A stretch of DNA of 64,000 bases from an uncultured Bacteroidales bacterium (GCA_902775375.1 CACYLU010000010.1:62001-126000); one strand, 5' to 3'. Positions 45,487 to 56,971 are shown, counted from the stretch's first letter. Numbers and translations are program-made. Notes: generated by a model from the sequence alone, not told the origin.

Positions 45487-47051
45487 AACTCCGAAGTGAA
45501 ATGAAACCGTATATGCTTGAAGTCTTGTTGTGCCATTGACAAAACGTATGAACTGTCTGCCAGATAGACATCCCTCCCCTCACGATCTTTTGCCATATAC
45601 TGATATTTACGTTTCATGAAGTCTTGCAACTCAGCCTCATCATCACTCTCTATCCAACAAGCTTTATACAGGTGTACGGGCTCCCAACAGCAACTTGCAT
45701 TATACTCGTTAAGTAAACGATACTGAATCACCTCAAACTGCAACTGTCCCACCGTACCTATGATCTTGCGTCCGTTGAACTGATTGACAAACAACTGAGC
45801 CACGCCCTCATCCATCAGTTGGTCAATACCTTTTGCTAATTGCTTCTGCTTCATGGGATCCGCATTCTCAATATATTTGAACATTTCAGGTGAGAAACTG
45901 GGCAAGCCACGGAAATGCAAATGTTCACCCTCGGTCAATGTATCTCCAATTTTGAAAATGCCATTATCTGGTAATCCGATAATATCTCCTGCCCAAGCCT
46001 CATCTACAGTACTCTTACGCTGTGCCATGAACTGAACAGGTGAAGTGAAGCGCATGGTCTTGTCATGACGCACATGATAGTAAGGGGTATTACGTTCAAA
46101 CTTACCAGAGCATACCTTACAGAAGGCAATGCACGAACGGTGATTAGGGTCTATATTAGCTGTAATCTTGAAGACAAATCCTGTGAATTTAGGTTCCTCT
46201 GGATTAACTTCACGCTCAGTAGCAAGCACGGGTCGTGGGCAGGGTGCTATCTCCACGAAACAATCCAGCAATTCCTGCACACCAAAGTTATTCAAAGCAG
46301 AGCCAAAGAAAACTGGCGCCAATTTACCTGCTAAATACTGCTCCCTGTCAAAAGCAGGATACACCCCAGATATCAGTTCCAAGTCATTACGCAATTGTTC
46401 CGCCTGTTTGTCACCAATATGTTGCTCCAACTCCTGAGTATTGATATCTACCTCCACTTTTTCTGTCACCACTTGTTTCGACGGTTGGAATAGGTTGAGC
46501 TTCTGCTCATAGATGTTATATACGCCTTTGAAACGCTGTCCCATATCAATGGGCCAAGACAAAGGACGCACACTGATTTCCAACTGTTCTTCTAATTCAT
46601 CAAGCAAATCGAAAGGATCTTTACCTTCACGGTCCATCTTATTGACGAAAATAATAACAGGCGTATTCCTCATACGGCACACCTCCATCAGTTTTAAGGT
46701 TTGTGCCTCTACACCTTTGGCGGCATCAATTACAATAATTACGCTATCTACTGCTGTTAGTGTGCGATAAGTATCTTCAGCAAAGTCCTGGTGTCCAGGT
46801 GTATCAAGGATATTGATTTTATAGTCGTGATAATCGAACTCTAGCACAGAGGTAGTGACCGAGATACCACGTTGCTTCTCTATGTCCATCCAGTCGGAAG
46901 TAGCCGTCTTCCTAATCTTATTACTCTTCACGGCACCAGCCACTTGGATTTGTCCACCAAAGAGCAACAATTTCTCTGTCAGTGAAGTCTTACCAGCATC
47001 AGGGTGTGCCACAATGGCGAAGGTTCGCCTCCTTGCTATTTCGTTGTTCAT
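45483..47051 (-). CDS. prfC: Peptide chain release factor 3
   Basis: 522 aa from the ATG at 47051 ([23 protein letters not shown]). Translational GTPase that recycles RF1/RF2. G motifs: [17 protein letters not shown] and NKMDRE. Domains II and III complete. The earlier in-frame opening (18 residues) is not supported. Confidence 0.95.
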   Translation of the reverse strand: MNNEIARRRTFAIVAHPDAGKTSLTEKLLLFGGQIQVAGAVKSNKIRKTATSDWMDIEKQRGISVTTSVLEFDYHDYKINILDTPGHQDFAEDTYRTLTAVDSVIIVIDAAKGVEAQTLKLMEVCRMRNTPVIIFVNKMDREGKDPFDLLDELEEQLEISVRPLSWPIDMGQRFKGVYNIYEQKLNLFQPSKQVVTEKVEVDINTQELEQHIGDKQAEQLRNDLELISGVYPAFDREQYLAGKLAPVFFGSALNNFGVQELLDCFVEIAPCPRPVLATEREVNPEEPKFTGFVFKITANIDPNHRSCIAFCKVCSGKFERNTPYYHVRHDKTMRFTSPVQFMAQRKSTVDEAWAGDIIGLPDNGIFKIGDTLTEGEHLHFRGLPSFSPEMFKYIENADPMKQKQLAKGIDQLMDEGVAQLFVNQFNGRKIIGTVGQLQFEVIQYRLLNEYNASCCWEPVHLYKACWIESDDEAELQDFMKRKYQYMAKDREGRDVYLADSSYVLSMAQQDFKHIRFHFTSEF

Positions 47052-47117
47052 AAAACGTCTATAAAATTGAGGTTGCAAAAATAACATTTTTTCTTGCAAC
47101 CTCAAAATAATCTATAA

Positions 47118-48236
47118 CTATACCTTCAAGAATACCTTCTTCTTGTAGAGGAAGTAAAGGAATAACCAGCACATAGCCACATATCCTGCCGCATTGAGGA
47201 ATGGCTGCACCGTTTCCGGCGTCATGCCTATCAAGCCACCAAATATACGGTTGGAAATGTATTGGAAGTTGATGAAATGTTGTGCGAGGTAGATGGTGAT
47301 GGAGTTCATGCCAATCACCACGAAGAACAGGATCCATCCTCGATGGTTCTTCACATCAATAATAAAGTAGAACAATGCAAACATCAGTACTGAGTAAGCA
47401 GCTACTAACACCACAAAGGTACTTGACCACAACATTTTGTTAGCTGGATAGAAAGTATTCCATATCAAACCTATCACCAAAAAAGCGATGCCTGCATATA
47501 CCATATATAATGTTTTCTTAGCAGGTGTCAGTCCATCTTTTTCATACTTTATCCATTCACCGGTAAACATACCCAACAAGGCTGTTGCAATAGCAGGAAT
47601 GGTACTTAAAATACCCTCTGGATCATAGTCACCATAATAAATCTTTCCTGGGAGCAAGATACGGTCGACATAACCAGCCAAACATCCCTCACGTGTCAAA
47701 GGATCAGCTCCTGGATGGTCAGGGGCTCCCACAAAGGCAGACAGCAGCCAGTAACCCACCAATATCACGGCAACAATTATGGCTCGTGTTTTCCATTTGG
47801 TATTCATGAAAATCAGGGCACCAAACATCCAAGCCAAGCCAATGCGAGCCAACACACTGGCATAACGAGCATTAACAAAGTCCCAGTGTTCCAAGAATCC
47901 ATTATAGATAATGCCCAAAAGCACTAACGTCAATCCTCTACGCACAATTTTCTTATAAATCTGTCCCTCAGTCTTGCCTTGTATACGCTGCTTCTCTAAG
48001 GAGAAAGGGAATGAGATACCGGCAATGAACAGGAATAAGGGGAAGATGGTATCATGATGTGCCAATCCGTCCCATTTCACATGATCCATCTGCTCAGCCA
48101 GCCACATAGTAAATTCATTGGGCCAAAAGTTAGCAATAGCAGCAATCAAGGTGGCACCACCCATGATAAAGAACATGTCGAAACCTCGGAGTGCGTCAAG
48201 TGATTGTAAACGTTGAGGCGTTTTCTGTTTTTCCAT
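47118..48236 (-). CDS. DUF5009/NagX-like membrane acyltransferase
   Basis: 372 aa, about ten membrane segments. N-terminal SLDALRGFDMFFIMGG and HHDTIFPLFLFIAGISFPF are the hallmarks of the heparan-alpha-glucosaminide N-acetyltransferase/DUF5009 family, which acetylates amino-sugars across the inner membrane. In Bacteroidota it often sits near amino-sugar or peptidoglycan-recycling genes. Divergent from a sugar transporter. Confidence 0.85.
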   Translation of the reverse strand: MEKQKTPQRLQSLDALRGFDMFFIMGGATLIAAIANFWPNEFTMWLAEQMDHVKWDGLAHHDTIFPLFLFIAGISFPFSLEKQRIQGKTEGQIYKKIVRRGLTLVLLGIIYNGFLEHWDFVNARYASVLARIGLAWMFGALIFMNTKWKTRAIIVAVILVGYWLLSAFVGAPDHPGADPLTREGCLAGYVDRILLPGKIYYGDYDPEGILSTIPAIATALLGMFTGEWIKYEKDGLTPAKKTLYMVYAGIAFLVIGLIWNTFYPANKMLWSSTFVVLVAAYSVLMFALFYFIIDVKNHRGWILFFVVIGMNSITIYLAQHFINFQYISNRIFGGLIGMTPETVQPFLNAAGYVAMCWLFLYFLYKKKVFLKV

Positions 48237-48263
48237 ACTTTTTATTTTTTAAGGTTGTACTGG

Positions 48264-48291
48264 CAAAGATAATAAAAAAGCACTATCTTTG
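48264..48291. promoter_or_regulatory. Divergent -7 elements for the DUF5009 and MFS genes
   Basis: TATCTTTG on the minus strand (48264-48271), 28 bp before the DUF5009 start, and on the plus strand (48284-48291), 44 bp before the transporter start. Both are exact TAnnTTTG matches; -33 boxes are not clear. Confidence 0.65.
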
Positions 48292-48334
48292 TCATGTAAT
48301 AACCTTAAAATTGGATTTTAAAACCTAAAATATC

Positions 48335-49693
48335 ATGAAACAGATTCCTGACAAAAGTTTTTGGCAGCTTTGGAATATCAGCTTCGGCTTTTTCGGCGTA
48401 CAGATTGCTTACGCTTTGCAAAGTGCCAACATCAGTCGTATCTTCTCAACCTTGGGTGCCGACCCACATAACCTAAGTTACTTTTGGCTATTACCTCCCT
48501 TGGCTGGCATTATCGTACAACCATTTGTAGGGGCATGGAGTGACCGTACCTGGACCCGTTGGGGACGACGCATACCTTATTTATTTATAGGTTCGCTTAT
48601 TGCAGTTATTGTGATGTGTCTGTTGCCTAATGCCGGCAGTTTCGGAATGGCAGTAGGAACAGCCATGATTTTCGGTTTGTTCTCACTGATGTTTCTCGAT
48701 ACCAGCATCAACATGGCCATGCAACCATTCAAGATGATGGTAGGTGATATGGTGAACGCCAAGCAGAAAGGTCTTGCCTACTCTATCCAAAGCTTCCTCT
48801 GCAATGCAGGTAGCTTAGTTGGCTATTTATTCCCTTACATCTTTGCTTGGTTGGGCATTCAGAATGTCGCTGCTCAAGGCGTTATTCCAGACTCAGTGAT
48901 ATACTCCTTCTATATTGGCGCCCTTATCCTTATACTTTGTGTGATTTACACTACAGCCAAGGTAAAGGAGTATCCGCCAAAAGAATATGCCGAATATCAC
49001 GGTATTACCGAAGACACCAAGGAAGAAAAAACTAACATGCTCAAATTGCTGGTCAAGGCCCCCAAAGCTTTCTGGACTGTAGGTCTGGTGCAGTTCTTCT
49101 GCTGGTTTGCCTTCATGTTCATGTGGACCTACACCAATGGTTCTATTGCAGCCAACGTATTTGACGCTCCTACAGTGACTAACGTTGTGGATGGCGTGCA
49201 GAAGCTGGTGCTCGACACGACTAGTACAGAATATCAGGAAGCAGCTAACTGGGTGGGCGTCATCTTTGCCGTACAAGCCATTGGTTCTGTATTATGGGCA
49301 ATAGTGATACCTTTATTCAAGAACCGTAAGTTGATTTATGCTCTGAGTCTTGTATTGGGTGGCATAGGCTTCATATCCATTTACTTCGTACATAACCAGT
49401 ATGTACTGTTTTTGAGTTTCCTGCTCATCGGATGTGCTTGGGCTGCGATGTTAGCTTTACCTTTCACTATCCTGACCAACGCTCTTACAGGAGGTCATAT
49501 GGGCACTTACTTAGGGTTGTTCAATGGAACTATTTGCGTGCCGCAGATTGTTGCAGCTGCGCTGGGTGGTAGCATTTTAAGCCTGATGACACCTGCTGGC
49601 GGTCTTTCTCCAGAGGTTAATATGATGGTCATTGCAGGTATCATGCTTATTTTGGGTGCTTGCGCTGTATTCATCATCAAAGAGAAGGAGTAG
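48335..49693 (+). CDS. SLC45-like MFS sugar transporter
   Basis: 452 aa with 12 predicted membrane segments. N-terminal SFWQLWNISFGFFGVQIAYALQ split over the first 40 residues, the loop WSDRTWTRWGRRIPY and a central cytoplasmic loop are typical of the GPH/SLC45-like maltose/sucrose permeases that Bacteroidota pair with glycan degradation. Substrate probably a disaccharide; not specified by sequence. Confidence 0.85.
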   Translation: MKQIPDKSFWQLWNISFGFFGVQIAYALQSANISRIFSTLGADPHNLSYFWLLPPLAGIIVQPFVGAWSDRTWTRWGRRIPYLFIGSLIAVIVMCLLPNAGSFGMAVGTAMIFGLFSLMFLDTSINMAMQPFKMMVGDMVNAKQKGLAYSIQSFLCNAGSLVGYLFPYIFAWLGIQNVAAQGVIPDSVIYSFYIGALILILCVIYTTAKVKEYPPKEYAEYHGITEDTKEEKTNMLKLLVKAPKAFWTVGLVQFFCWFAFMFMWTYTNGSIAANVFDAPTVTNVVDGVQKLVLDTTSTEYQEAANWVGVIFAVQAIGSVLWAIVIPLFKNRKLIYALSLVLGGIGFISIYFVHNQYVLFLSFLLIGCAWAAMLALPFTILTNALTGGHMGTYLGLFNGTICVPQIVAAALGGSILSLMTPAGGLSPEVNMMVIAGIMLILGACAVFIIKEKE

Positions 49694-49742
49694 CGTTCAA
49701 AATGATACTGTCAGCTAAATTCTTAGCTGTCCAGTAACGATA

Positions 49743-49810
49743 ATTCGTCAGCTATGAACTTTCGTTGATAATCTTAAATGTATTTATCGACAAGAACGTA
49801 GCTGACGAAT
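49743..49810. terminator. Bidirectional hairpin between convergent genes
   Basis: ATTCGTCAGCTA (49743-49754) pairs with TAGCTGACGAAT (49799-49810), with further partial pairing inside. A smaller CAGCTA/TAGCTG hairpin at 49712-49729 precedes it. No long T run on the plus strand. Confidence 0.5.
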
Positions 49811-49818
49811 ACTATTAT

Positions 49819-50508
49819 TTACAACAACTTAAAGTGATAGCCTTCCTCCTTAAAAAACCAGAGAGCATGAGAGAGAGCATATTGTAGTTTGCCATCCTTC
49901 CACGAGCGCAAACTGTCGTGGAAGGTTATGATACTGCCATTGCGAGTATATCTCAACACATTTGACAACACCTGAGGCGGAGTAAGCTTGTAGCTGTAAT
50001 CACGCGTTACAAGGTCCCACATCACAATCTTATAACCGGCACGCTGAAGCTTCTTGTACTGATAGTGGTTCATGAAGCCATGAGGTGGACGAAAGAGTTT
50101 TTTCTCATTGAAGATAGTAGATTGATGGTTGAACACTTCATATCTACTATCAGATGGGGCTAATGTCATATTCTCTATGATGATACGTTCAGCCTCGCGC
50201 ACATCATCCATATACCGCAAAGAATTACGGTCAAAAATCTTAATATGATGCATGGTATGGTTACCAATGCCATGACCTCGTTCCACCACCATGCGGAAAA
50301 TATCGGGATGCTTCCGCACATTGTCGCCCACCATGAAGAAAGTAGCCTTGACTTCGAATTGGTCAAGTTTATCAAGCACCCAAGGCGTCACTTCGGGGAT
50401 AGGTCCATCATCAAAAGTCAGGTAAATGGCTTTATCTTCAGGATCCATCCTCCAAAGTGCTGAAGGGTAGAGTTTCTTAAGTATTGTATTTGGTTGCTCA
50501 ATAAACAT
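49819..50508 (-). CDS. Polysaccharide deacetylase (NodB-type)
   Basis: 229 aa. NodB homology domain: catalytic Asp pair in LTFDDGP, metal-binding His pair in GIGNHTMHH, and MWDLVTRDY, then IITFHDS. Likely acts on chitin-, peptidoglycan- or exopolysaccharide-type N-acetyl groups. No signal peptide is obvious, so cytoplasmic-side or membrane-associated action is possible. It overlaps the DUF2723 gene by 1 bp and so is co-transcribed with it. Confidence 0.88.
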   Translation of the reverse strand: MFIEQPNTILKKLYPSALWRMDPEDKAIYLTFDDGPIPEVTPWVLDKLDQFEVKATFFMVGDNVRKHPDIFRMVVERGHGIGNHTMHHIKIFDRNSLRYMDDVREAERIIIENMTLAPSDSRYEVFNHQSTIFNEKKLFRPPHGFMNHYQYKKLQRAGYKIVMWDLVTRDYSYKLTPPQVLSNVLRYTRNGSIITFHDSLRSWKDGKLQYALSHALWFFKEEGYHFKLL

Positions 50509-53500
50509 CAGTCGCCCATTCTTTGTTTATAGAAGCCAAACAGTTCGTTCAGCGTGTCGTTCAAATCATCCACTCGAGGTGAATCATATTTCTCCATGAT
50601 GGAGATGATACGATCAAGAACTGCTGTATGATACTCAAACTCACCAGCTGAAATATCCAAACGCATATCATCCAAGCTAAGATAATAGGTCATATACTGA
50701 ATCTCTTTCTCAGCCATAGTTGTCATCATCTTTTCAGCTGTTTCTGTCTCACCTAATTCATAATAAGAAGTAGCCATTCCCACTGCTCCATTCTGGTAAT
50801 CCCAAGGTATATTATAAGCTGGTATTACTTTCTCGGCATAATCAAGTGCCTCTTTTGCCTGCTCACGTTTGCCTTCTTTCAACAATTGTTCAATAAGCAT
50901 ATCAAACATTCGGCGATGAGTATAGCACATTCGAGAAGCATTCTCGTCTATATAGATGCCTGGCTTGTCAATGCCACCAAACTTGAACTTATGCATCATA
51001 TTATCGAACATTTTTTCGGTATCGATGCTCACACCTGTCTTCTTATTATTGAAGGGTGTGAAACGGTAGGCAAGACCCTCCAGCATAAAATAGTCTGACA
51101 GCCCCATGTGCTCATCACTCCCAACACTAACAGCGATATAAATAGGGCGTTCCCAATTGGCTTCTGCCAGCATTTCAAGCTTCATCAGATCTTTCTTATA
51201 GAGGGCTCGTTGCCCCTTCAATGAAATATGCATATAGTCAGGAATACTGTCCCCAGGTATCATCATACCACTACGACGCACAGCTTCTTTATCTACCTTG
51301 AATACGATACTGTCGGTTGGGATAACATGCAGGTCACTATGTTTTCCTCGTATCCAGTACTTGAGAATATTTTTCAGTTCATAAGGATTATCTCCAAATT
51401 CACGCTCCAAGTTAAGCAATGACTCAGTATTACCGTTCAACGCCTCATCACGGGCTTTAGCATACAACTCATCTATGCTCTTTTTGTATTCTGGTTGAAC
51501 TACCACATATTCATTTGTACCTTCCACATATTCAGTACGATTCCAAGTAATAGGCAGTGAAGGGGAGTCGTATGAAGGTCGTTTCATTTGGTCGATGTAC
51601 CAATCTGTCTGCAGATAACTCAAATTGCAAGTACGAGCATCAGTACGGAAACCTTCGGTCTCTTGGTTATACCATAATGGGAAAGTATCGTTATCGCCAT
51701 TAGTATATATGATAGGATGACCCGTTTCTTGTAAGGTCATCAGGTAGTTCTGACCAAAATCGCGAGTCATAAAACGGCCGCTGCGATCATGGTCATCCCA
51801 AGTCTGAGAAGCCATCTGAATGGGTACCAGTAGGCAAACCAAAGAAACGATGATGGCTAACACCACGTTTTTAGGCTCAGGTATAGTATATACCTCTTTA
51901 CCATCCTCAACAGTCTTAACAGGTTTGGAGAAGAAACTGTTAATTAAGCTAATCAATCCAGCTACACCCATACCTACCCAGATAGTAAAGGCATAGAACG
52001 AACCTGCGTAAGCATAGTCTCGCTCACGCACCTGACCAGGCGTTTGGTTCAGGTATAACACGATGGCAAGACCAGTCATGAAGAACAGGAAGAATACTAC
52101 CCAAAATTGTTGGATGCCTTTCTGACCTTTGTATGCTTGCCATAACAATCCTATTAAACCTAAGAGTAAAGGCAGAGCATAAAAGACATTGTGTCCTTTG
52201 TTCTCTTTCAGTTCGTCAGGCAAGAGTTCCTGATTGCCTAGCATCAAATTGTCTAACCAACCAATGCCCGATATCCAGTTACCATGTTCTAACTCGCCAT
52301 TGCCTTGAATATCATTCTGACGACCCACAAAATTCCACATGAAGTAGCGCCAATACATCCAATTTACTTGGTAAGAGAAAAAGAACTGAATATTTTCCCA
52401 CATTGTAGGTATATTTACCATCTGCGTCTCACCACACTGATTGTAGGGAACATCATGACCCTTGATGTTCATCCATGCCTTGTAGAGCTGTGGATGATTC
52501 AAGGAAGAGCTGTACATACGGGGGAACAACATATTTTGCGCATATTTATATTCTATGCGGCCCTCCACTTGTACGTAACTATCAGGTTCGTTCTCAGTAT
52601 TCTTCTCCTTACGTATCCACTTCATCTGTTCTTCTGCCACTACAGGTTCACAGTAGCCATCCTTTTCCTCAAAGGCCACCTTTGATGCAAATGTAGGGCC
52701 ATAGAACAAAGGTCGTGTACCATATTGCTCACGTCCCAAATACTCACCCAAAGTAAAAATGTCCTCTGGAGAGTTTTGATCCATCGGAGTATTGGCTGTT
52801 GAACGAATGACTATCAGCGCATAAGATGAATAGCCTATCACAATCATCATGATGCTCAACATAGTAGTGTTCAATACGCGGGCAGAGACTTTCCATTTAG
52901 GACTTAAACTTCGTTGTGTAGCAGGACGAAGGAAGAACCACAATAGGCCCAATAAAATGATACCTATTATTACGGAAGTAGTGCCATGTCCATAAAAAGG
53001 GATGCCAAGCAGTCCTACTGTTAGGACAAAACTCCACAGCATGCGTTTATCGCTCTTATTAATGTAACTCTCATAAACGGCCCATATAATAGCACCAGAA
53101 GCGATGAGAATATATGCAATGACACCTGTATTGAAAGGCATCCCCAGGTCATTGACAAACAACAGTTCAAACCATCCACCTACCTTAACAATACCTGGTA
53201 CGATACCATACAATACCACTGCTACCAATACGGCAGAAGCAAACAATGCCAACAGAGAACCTTTAGCATTTGCGTTGGGCACACGTTTATAGTAATAAAC
53301 CAAAACGATGGCAGGCAAGCAAAGCAAGTTCAGCAGGTGAACTCCAATACTCAAGCCGGTCAAATAGGCTATCAATATCAGCCAACGATCACTGTGAGGT
53401 TGATCGGCTACATCTTCCCATTTCAGTATTAACCAGAATACAACAGCAGTGAACAATGAGGAGAAAGCATATACTTCACCTTCTACAGCACTGAACCAGA

Positions 53501-53927
53501 AAGTGTCGCTGAAAGTATAAACCAAAGCCCCCACAGCACCACTACCCATAATGGTAATCAACTGCGTGGTATTCATTGTACATTCGCCATTGACCAATGA
53601 GCGTTCGTCAATTACCAACTTGCGGACCAAGTGAGTAATGGTCCAGAACAAGAAAAGAATACAACCTGCGCTCATCAATGCACTCATATAGTTCACCATC
53701 TTAGCTACCTGGGTGGTATCAGAAGCGAACTGAGAAAACAGGTTAGCCACCAACATGAAGAACGGTGCGCCAGGGGGATGACCCACCTCTAACTTATAGC
53801 CAGTGGTGATGAACTCTGGGCAATCCCAAAAGCTGGCAGTAGGTTCTATTGTCATGCAATATACAACGGCTGCAATGGCAAAAACCACCCACCCCACGAT
53901 GTTATTGATTGTTCTATATTGTTTCAT
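50508..53927 (-). CDS. DUF2723 membrane protein (protein O-mannosyltransferase-like)
   Basis: 1139 aa. N-terminal ~330 residues have many membrane helices with the DUF2723 pattern (TIEPTASFWDCPEF, TGYKLEVGHPPGAPFF). The Asp/Glu in the first loop corresponds to the catalytic acid of GT-C enzymes. More helices lie at about 590-770, then a large soluble C-terminal domain with TPR-like repeats. Probably a lipid-linked-sugar glycosyltransferase for glycoproteins or glycans. It lies 9 bp after cysS. Confidence 0.85.
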   Translation of the reverse strand: MKQYRTINNIVGWVVFAIAAVVYCMTIEPTASFWDCPEFITTGYKLEVGHPPGAPFFMLVANLFSQFASDTTQVAKMVNYMSALMSAGCILFLFWTITHLVRKLVIDERSLVNGECTMNTTQLITIMGSGAVGALVYTFSDTFWFSAVEGEVYAFSSLFTAVVFWLILKWEDVADQPHSDRWLILIAYLTGLSIGVHLLNLLCLPAIVLVYYYKRVPNANAKGSLLALFASAVLVAVVLYGIVPGIVKVGGWFELLFVNDLGMPFNTGVIAYILIASGAIIWAVYESYINKSDKRMLWSFVLTVGLLGIPFYGHGTTSVIIGIILLGLLWFFLRPATQRSLSPKWKVSARVLNTTMLSIMMIVIGYSSYALIVIRSTANTPMDQNSPEDIFTLGEYLGREQYGTRPLFYGPTFASKVAFEEKDGYCEPVVAEEQMKWIRKEKNTENEPDSYVQVEGRIEYKYAQNMLFPRMYSSSLNHPQLYKAWMNIKGHDVPYNQCGETQMVNIPTMWENIQFFFSYQVNWMYWRYFMWNFVGRQNDIQGNGELEHGNWISGIGWLDNLMLGNQELLPDELKENKGHNVFYALPLLLGLIGLLWQAYKGQKGIQQFWVVFFLFFMTGLAIVLYLNQTPGQVRERDYAYAGSFYAFTIWVGMGVAGLISLINSFFSKPVKTVEDGKEVYTIPEPKNVVLAIIVSLVCLLVPIQMASQTWDDHDRSGRFMTRDFGQNYLMTLQETGHPIIYTNGDNDTFPLWYNQETEGFRTDARTCNLSYLQTDWYIDQMKRPSYDSPSLPITWNRTEYVEGTNEYVVVQPEYKKSIDELYAKARDEALNGNTESLLNLEREFGDNPYELKNILKYWIRGKHSDLHVIPTDSIVFKVDKEAVRRSGMMIPGDSIPDYMHISLKGQRALYKKDLMKLEMLAEANWERPIYIAVSVGSDEHMGLSDYFMLEGLAYRFTPFNNKKTGVSIDTEKMFDNMMHKFKFGGIDKPGIYIDENASRMCYTHRRMFDMLIEQLLKEGKREQAKEALDYAEKVIPAYNIPWDYQNGAVGMATSYYELGETETAEKMMTTMAEKEIQYMTYYLSLDDMRLDISAGEFEYHTAVLDRIISIMEKYDSPRVDDLNDTLNELFGFYKQRMGD

Positions 53928-53936
53928 GCTTACTTA

Positions 53937-55409
53937 CTATTTATTGAGTTTCCACTCTGCACCATTTTTACCGTCCTTAATTTCAAAACCCAGCGCAGAT
54001 AGTTCATTGCGAATGCGGTCGGACTTTGCCCAGTCTTTGTTTGCTTTAGCCTCCTGACGTTCAGCCAACAGCAAGTTTACAGCTCCAGCGAAAGCCTCCT
54101 CACGCCCAGCATTAGCTGTATGATCCTCTTGCAAACCAAGAATATCAAAGCAGAATGTATGGAAAGTTTCTTTCAAAGTAGCCAAGCCATCAGCAGTAAT
54201 TGTTGCCTTGCCATCTGCCAATTGATTGATAATTCGTGATGCGTCAAATAGATGAGCAATGACAATAGGCGTATTCAAATCATCATCCATTGCATCGTAG
54301 CATTTCTCTCGTAGATCATCAATCTGTACGCTAGTAGTGGCTGATGGTTGTATTTTTTCCAAAACGTTAACGGCATCCATCAATCGTTCCAATCCCTTCT
54401 CAGCAGCTTGTAAAGCATCATTGCTAAAATCTACTGTACTGCGATAGTGGGCCTGCAAGATGAAGAAACGGATAGTCATAGGGCTATATGCCTTATCTAA
54501 ATTCTTGTTGCTACCATCAAAGAACTCAAAGAGTGTAATAAAGTTACCTAAACTTTTACCCATTTTTTGCCCATTGATGGTTATCATGTTGTTGTGCATC
54601 CAGTAGTGCACCATGTCATCGCCTTGTGATGCCACACTTTGTGCTATCTCGCACTCATGATGTGGGAACACCAAGTCCATGCCACCACCGTGAATATCGA
54701 AGTGGGATCCTAAATATTTCTTACCCATGGCTGTACACTCGCAATGCCAACCTGGAAACCCATTACTCCATGGTGAAGGCCAACGCATAATATGCTCAGG
54801 CTGCGCTTTCTTCCATAAAGCAAAATCTACAGGATTGTGCTTCTCGTCTTGTCCATCCAATTCACGAGAAGTATTGATAACATCTGTCAGATTACGCCCT
54901 GAAAGTTTGCCGTAATGATGATCTTGATTATACTTTGGGACATCAAAATACACAGAACCGTTGCTCACGTATGCATATCCATTATCGATAATTCTCTTCA
55001 CTAATTCAATTTGCTCGATAATATGGCCAGAAGCATGTGGTTCTATACTGGGTGGTAACACGTTCAATGCATCCATTGCGCGGTGGTAGCGGTTAATGTA
55101 GTATTGTGCCACTTCCATCGGTTCCAATTGCTCCAAGCGGGCTTTCTTAGCTATCTTGTCCTCTCCCGCATCAGCATCATGTTCCAAGTGCCCCACATCA
55201 GTAATATTTCTCACATAGCGTACCTTATAGCCGATATGCTTAAGGTATCTGAATAAAATGTCAAAGGTAATAGCAGGGCGTGCATGACCCAAATGAGGGT
55301 CACCATATACTGTAGGACCGCAAACATACATACCTACATGGGGTGCATGCAGTGGAGTGAATCTTTCTTTTTGTCTGCTCAGTGTGTTGTAAATAACCAA
55401 ATTTCTCAT
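53937..55409 (-). CDS. cysS: Cysteinyl-tRNA synthetase
   Basis: 490 aa from the ATG at 55409 ([15 protein letters not shown]); a TTG two codons earlier also opens the frame but lacks support. Class I aaRS: HLGH form of HIGH next to the zinc ligand in [13 protein letters not shown], zinc site WHCECTAMG, and KMGKS for KMSKS. Complete length. Confidence 0.96.
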   Translation of the reverse strand: MRNLVIYNTLSRQKERFTPLHAPHVGMYVCGPTVYGDPHLGHARPAITFDILFRYLKHIGYKVRYVRNITDVGHLEHDADAGEDKIAKKARLEQLEPMEVAQYYINRYHRAMDALNVLPPSIEPHASGHIIEQIELVKRIIDNGYAYVSNGSVYFDVPKYNQDHHYGKLSGRNLTDVINTSRELDGQDEKHNPVDFALWKKAQPEHIMRWPSPWSNGFPGWHCECTAMGKKYLGSHFDIHGGGMDLVFPHHECEIAQSVASQGDDMVHYWMHNNMITINGQKMGKSLGNFITLFEFFDGSNKNLDKAYSPMTIRFFILQAHYRSTVDFSNDALQAAEKGLERLMDAVNVLEKIQPSATTSVQIDDLREKCYDAMDDDLNTPIVIAHLFDASRIINQLADGKATITADGLATLKETFHTFCFDILGLQEDHTANAGREEAFAGAVNLLLAERQEAKANKDWAKSDRIRNELSALGFEIKDGKNGAEWKLNK

Positions 55410-55421
55410 AACCAAAATCTA

Positions 55422-56936
55422 TTAGCGATTCAAGATTAACATATCTTCAATGTAAGTTCTCGTATTGCTTAAACGGGGGATCTTATGCTGTCCACCCAAC
55501 TTGCCTTTTCTATCGAGCCAGTCGTGGAATAATCCTTTCCGTGCAACAATAATCTCAAGTTGCTGCAAAGCCAAATCATTCTGACGCTTTGCCTCATAAT
55601 CCGAATTGATTTCCTTCAATGTATCATCCAAGATCTTTGCAAATCGGCCCAGATCATCAGGCATCTTGGCGAACTCAATCAACCACTGGTGACGACACTT
55701 GGCATTCGCATCCATAAAGACAGGAGCAGCAGAATAATCCGTTATCATTGCACCAGTAGCAGCACAAGCTTTAGCCAATCCTTTTTCAGCATTATCAACT
55801 ATCAGTTCCTCACCGAAAGCATTTATAAAATGTTTGGTACGACCCGTAATCACGATTTTATATGGATTCTTGCTGGTAAACTTAACAGTATCACCAATCA
55901 TATAACGCCATAAACCAGCTGATGTAGAGATGACCATAGCATAATTCTTATTCAGTTTCACATCCCATAGAGGAACAATCTTTGGATGCTCTTTACCCAA
56001 TTCTTCCAATGGAATGAACTCATAGAACACACCATAGTCAATCATCAACAGCATAGCTGGGTCTGTCAAATCACTCTGTGTAGCGAAATAACCTTCAGAA
56101 GCATTATAGGTTTCCACATACAACATATCAGATTTTTGGATAATCTGTTTGTATTGTTCACGGTAAGGGGTAAATGCTACACCTCCATGGAAGAATACTT
56201 CCAAATTAGGCCATACTTGCTCTAATGTCTTTTTCACTGTCTTCTCTAATATATGCTTGATAAGCACTAGCATCCATGATGGGACGCCAGACAAACTCAC
56301 CACATTGGTATTGATGGTTTCGTTGGCGATAGCCTCCATTTTCGGTTCGAAATGCTCCATCAAGGCAGTCTGTTTACTGGGTACCCTCAAATACATGCCA
56401 GCAGCAGGCATATTCTCTATCAAGATAGCACTAAGGTCACCCACCAAACTATGGTTTGTATTAAGGTTAGGCGCATGACTTCCACCCAACACCAAACTTT
56501 TACCTGTAGAGAAACGGCTTTTAGGATTAATATGCAAGTATAAAGCGATAGCATCCTTTCCGCCACGATAATGAGTATCTTGAATAGAGTCACTGGTAAC
56601 AGGGATGAACTTACTCTTATCATTAGTGGTTCCAGACGATTTGGCAAACCAAACTGTATTGCCAGGCCAAAGGAGGTTCTGCTCACCTTGCCGTACTCTT
56701 TCTACCCATTGTTTTACCTCTTCGTATGTCTGTATAGGCACACGTTGACAGAACTGTGTGTAATCTTTTATGGAAGCATAGTCAAATTTCTTGCCCCATT
56801 CTGTATTTGCAGCTTTGGTAATAAGCCGCTTTAGAACTTGCTCTTGTATCTCGGTCGCATGATTGATATAACGCTCAATCCTGTGAAAACGAGGAGCAAA
56901 ATAAACGTTGTTAGCTATTCCTGTAATGAAGTCCAT
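55422..56936 (-). CDS. GH3 auxin-responsive promoter family protein (acyl-adenylate enzyme)
   Basis: 504 aa, PF03321. Adenylate-forming fold: KSSGTTNDKSKFIPVT is the ATP-binding loop, YNASEGYFATQ and YEFIPLEEL lie in the acyl/adenylate-binding region, and a TGRTKHFINAFGEELI hinge follows. Plant homologues conjugate amino acids to hormones; the bacterial substrate is not known. It precedes cysS with a 12-bp gap and shares its strand. Confidence 0.85.
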   Translation of the reverse strand: MDFITGIANNVYFAPRFHRIERYINHATEIQEQVLKRLITKAANTEWGKKFDYASIKDYTQFCQRVPIQTYEEVKQWVERVRQGEQNLLWPGNTVWFAKSSGTTNDKSKFIPVTSDSIQDTHYRGGKDAIALYLHINPKSRFSTGKSLVLGGSHAPNLNTNHSLVGDLSAILIENMPAAGMYLRVPSKQTALMEHFEPKMEAIANETINTNVVSLSGVPSWMLVLIKHILEKTVKKTLEQVWPNLEVFFHGGVAFTPYREQYKQIIQKSDMLYVETYNASEGYFATQSDLTDPAMLLMIDYGVFYEFIPLEELGKEHPKIVPLWDVKLNKNYAMVISTSAGLWRYMIGDTVKFTSKNPYKIVITGRTKHFINAFGEELIVDNAEKGLAKACAATGAMITDYSAAPVFMDANAKCRHQWLIEFAKMPDDLGRFAKILDDTLKEINSDYEAKRQNDLALQQLEIIVARKGLFHDWLDRKGKLGGQHKIPRLSNTRTYIEDMLILNR

Positions 56937-56963
56937 TTATATGCAATCATCATAAATAATGTG

Positions 56964-56971
56964 CAAAATTA
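56964..56971 (-). promoter_or_regulatory. -7 element of the GH3-cysS run
   Basis: Minus-strand TAATTTTG, an exact TAnnTTTG, 28 bp before the GH3-family start codon. Confidence 0.6.
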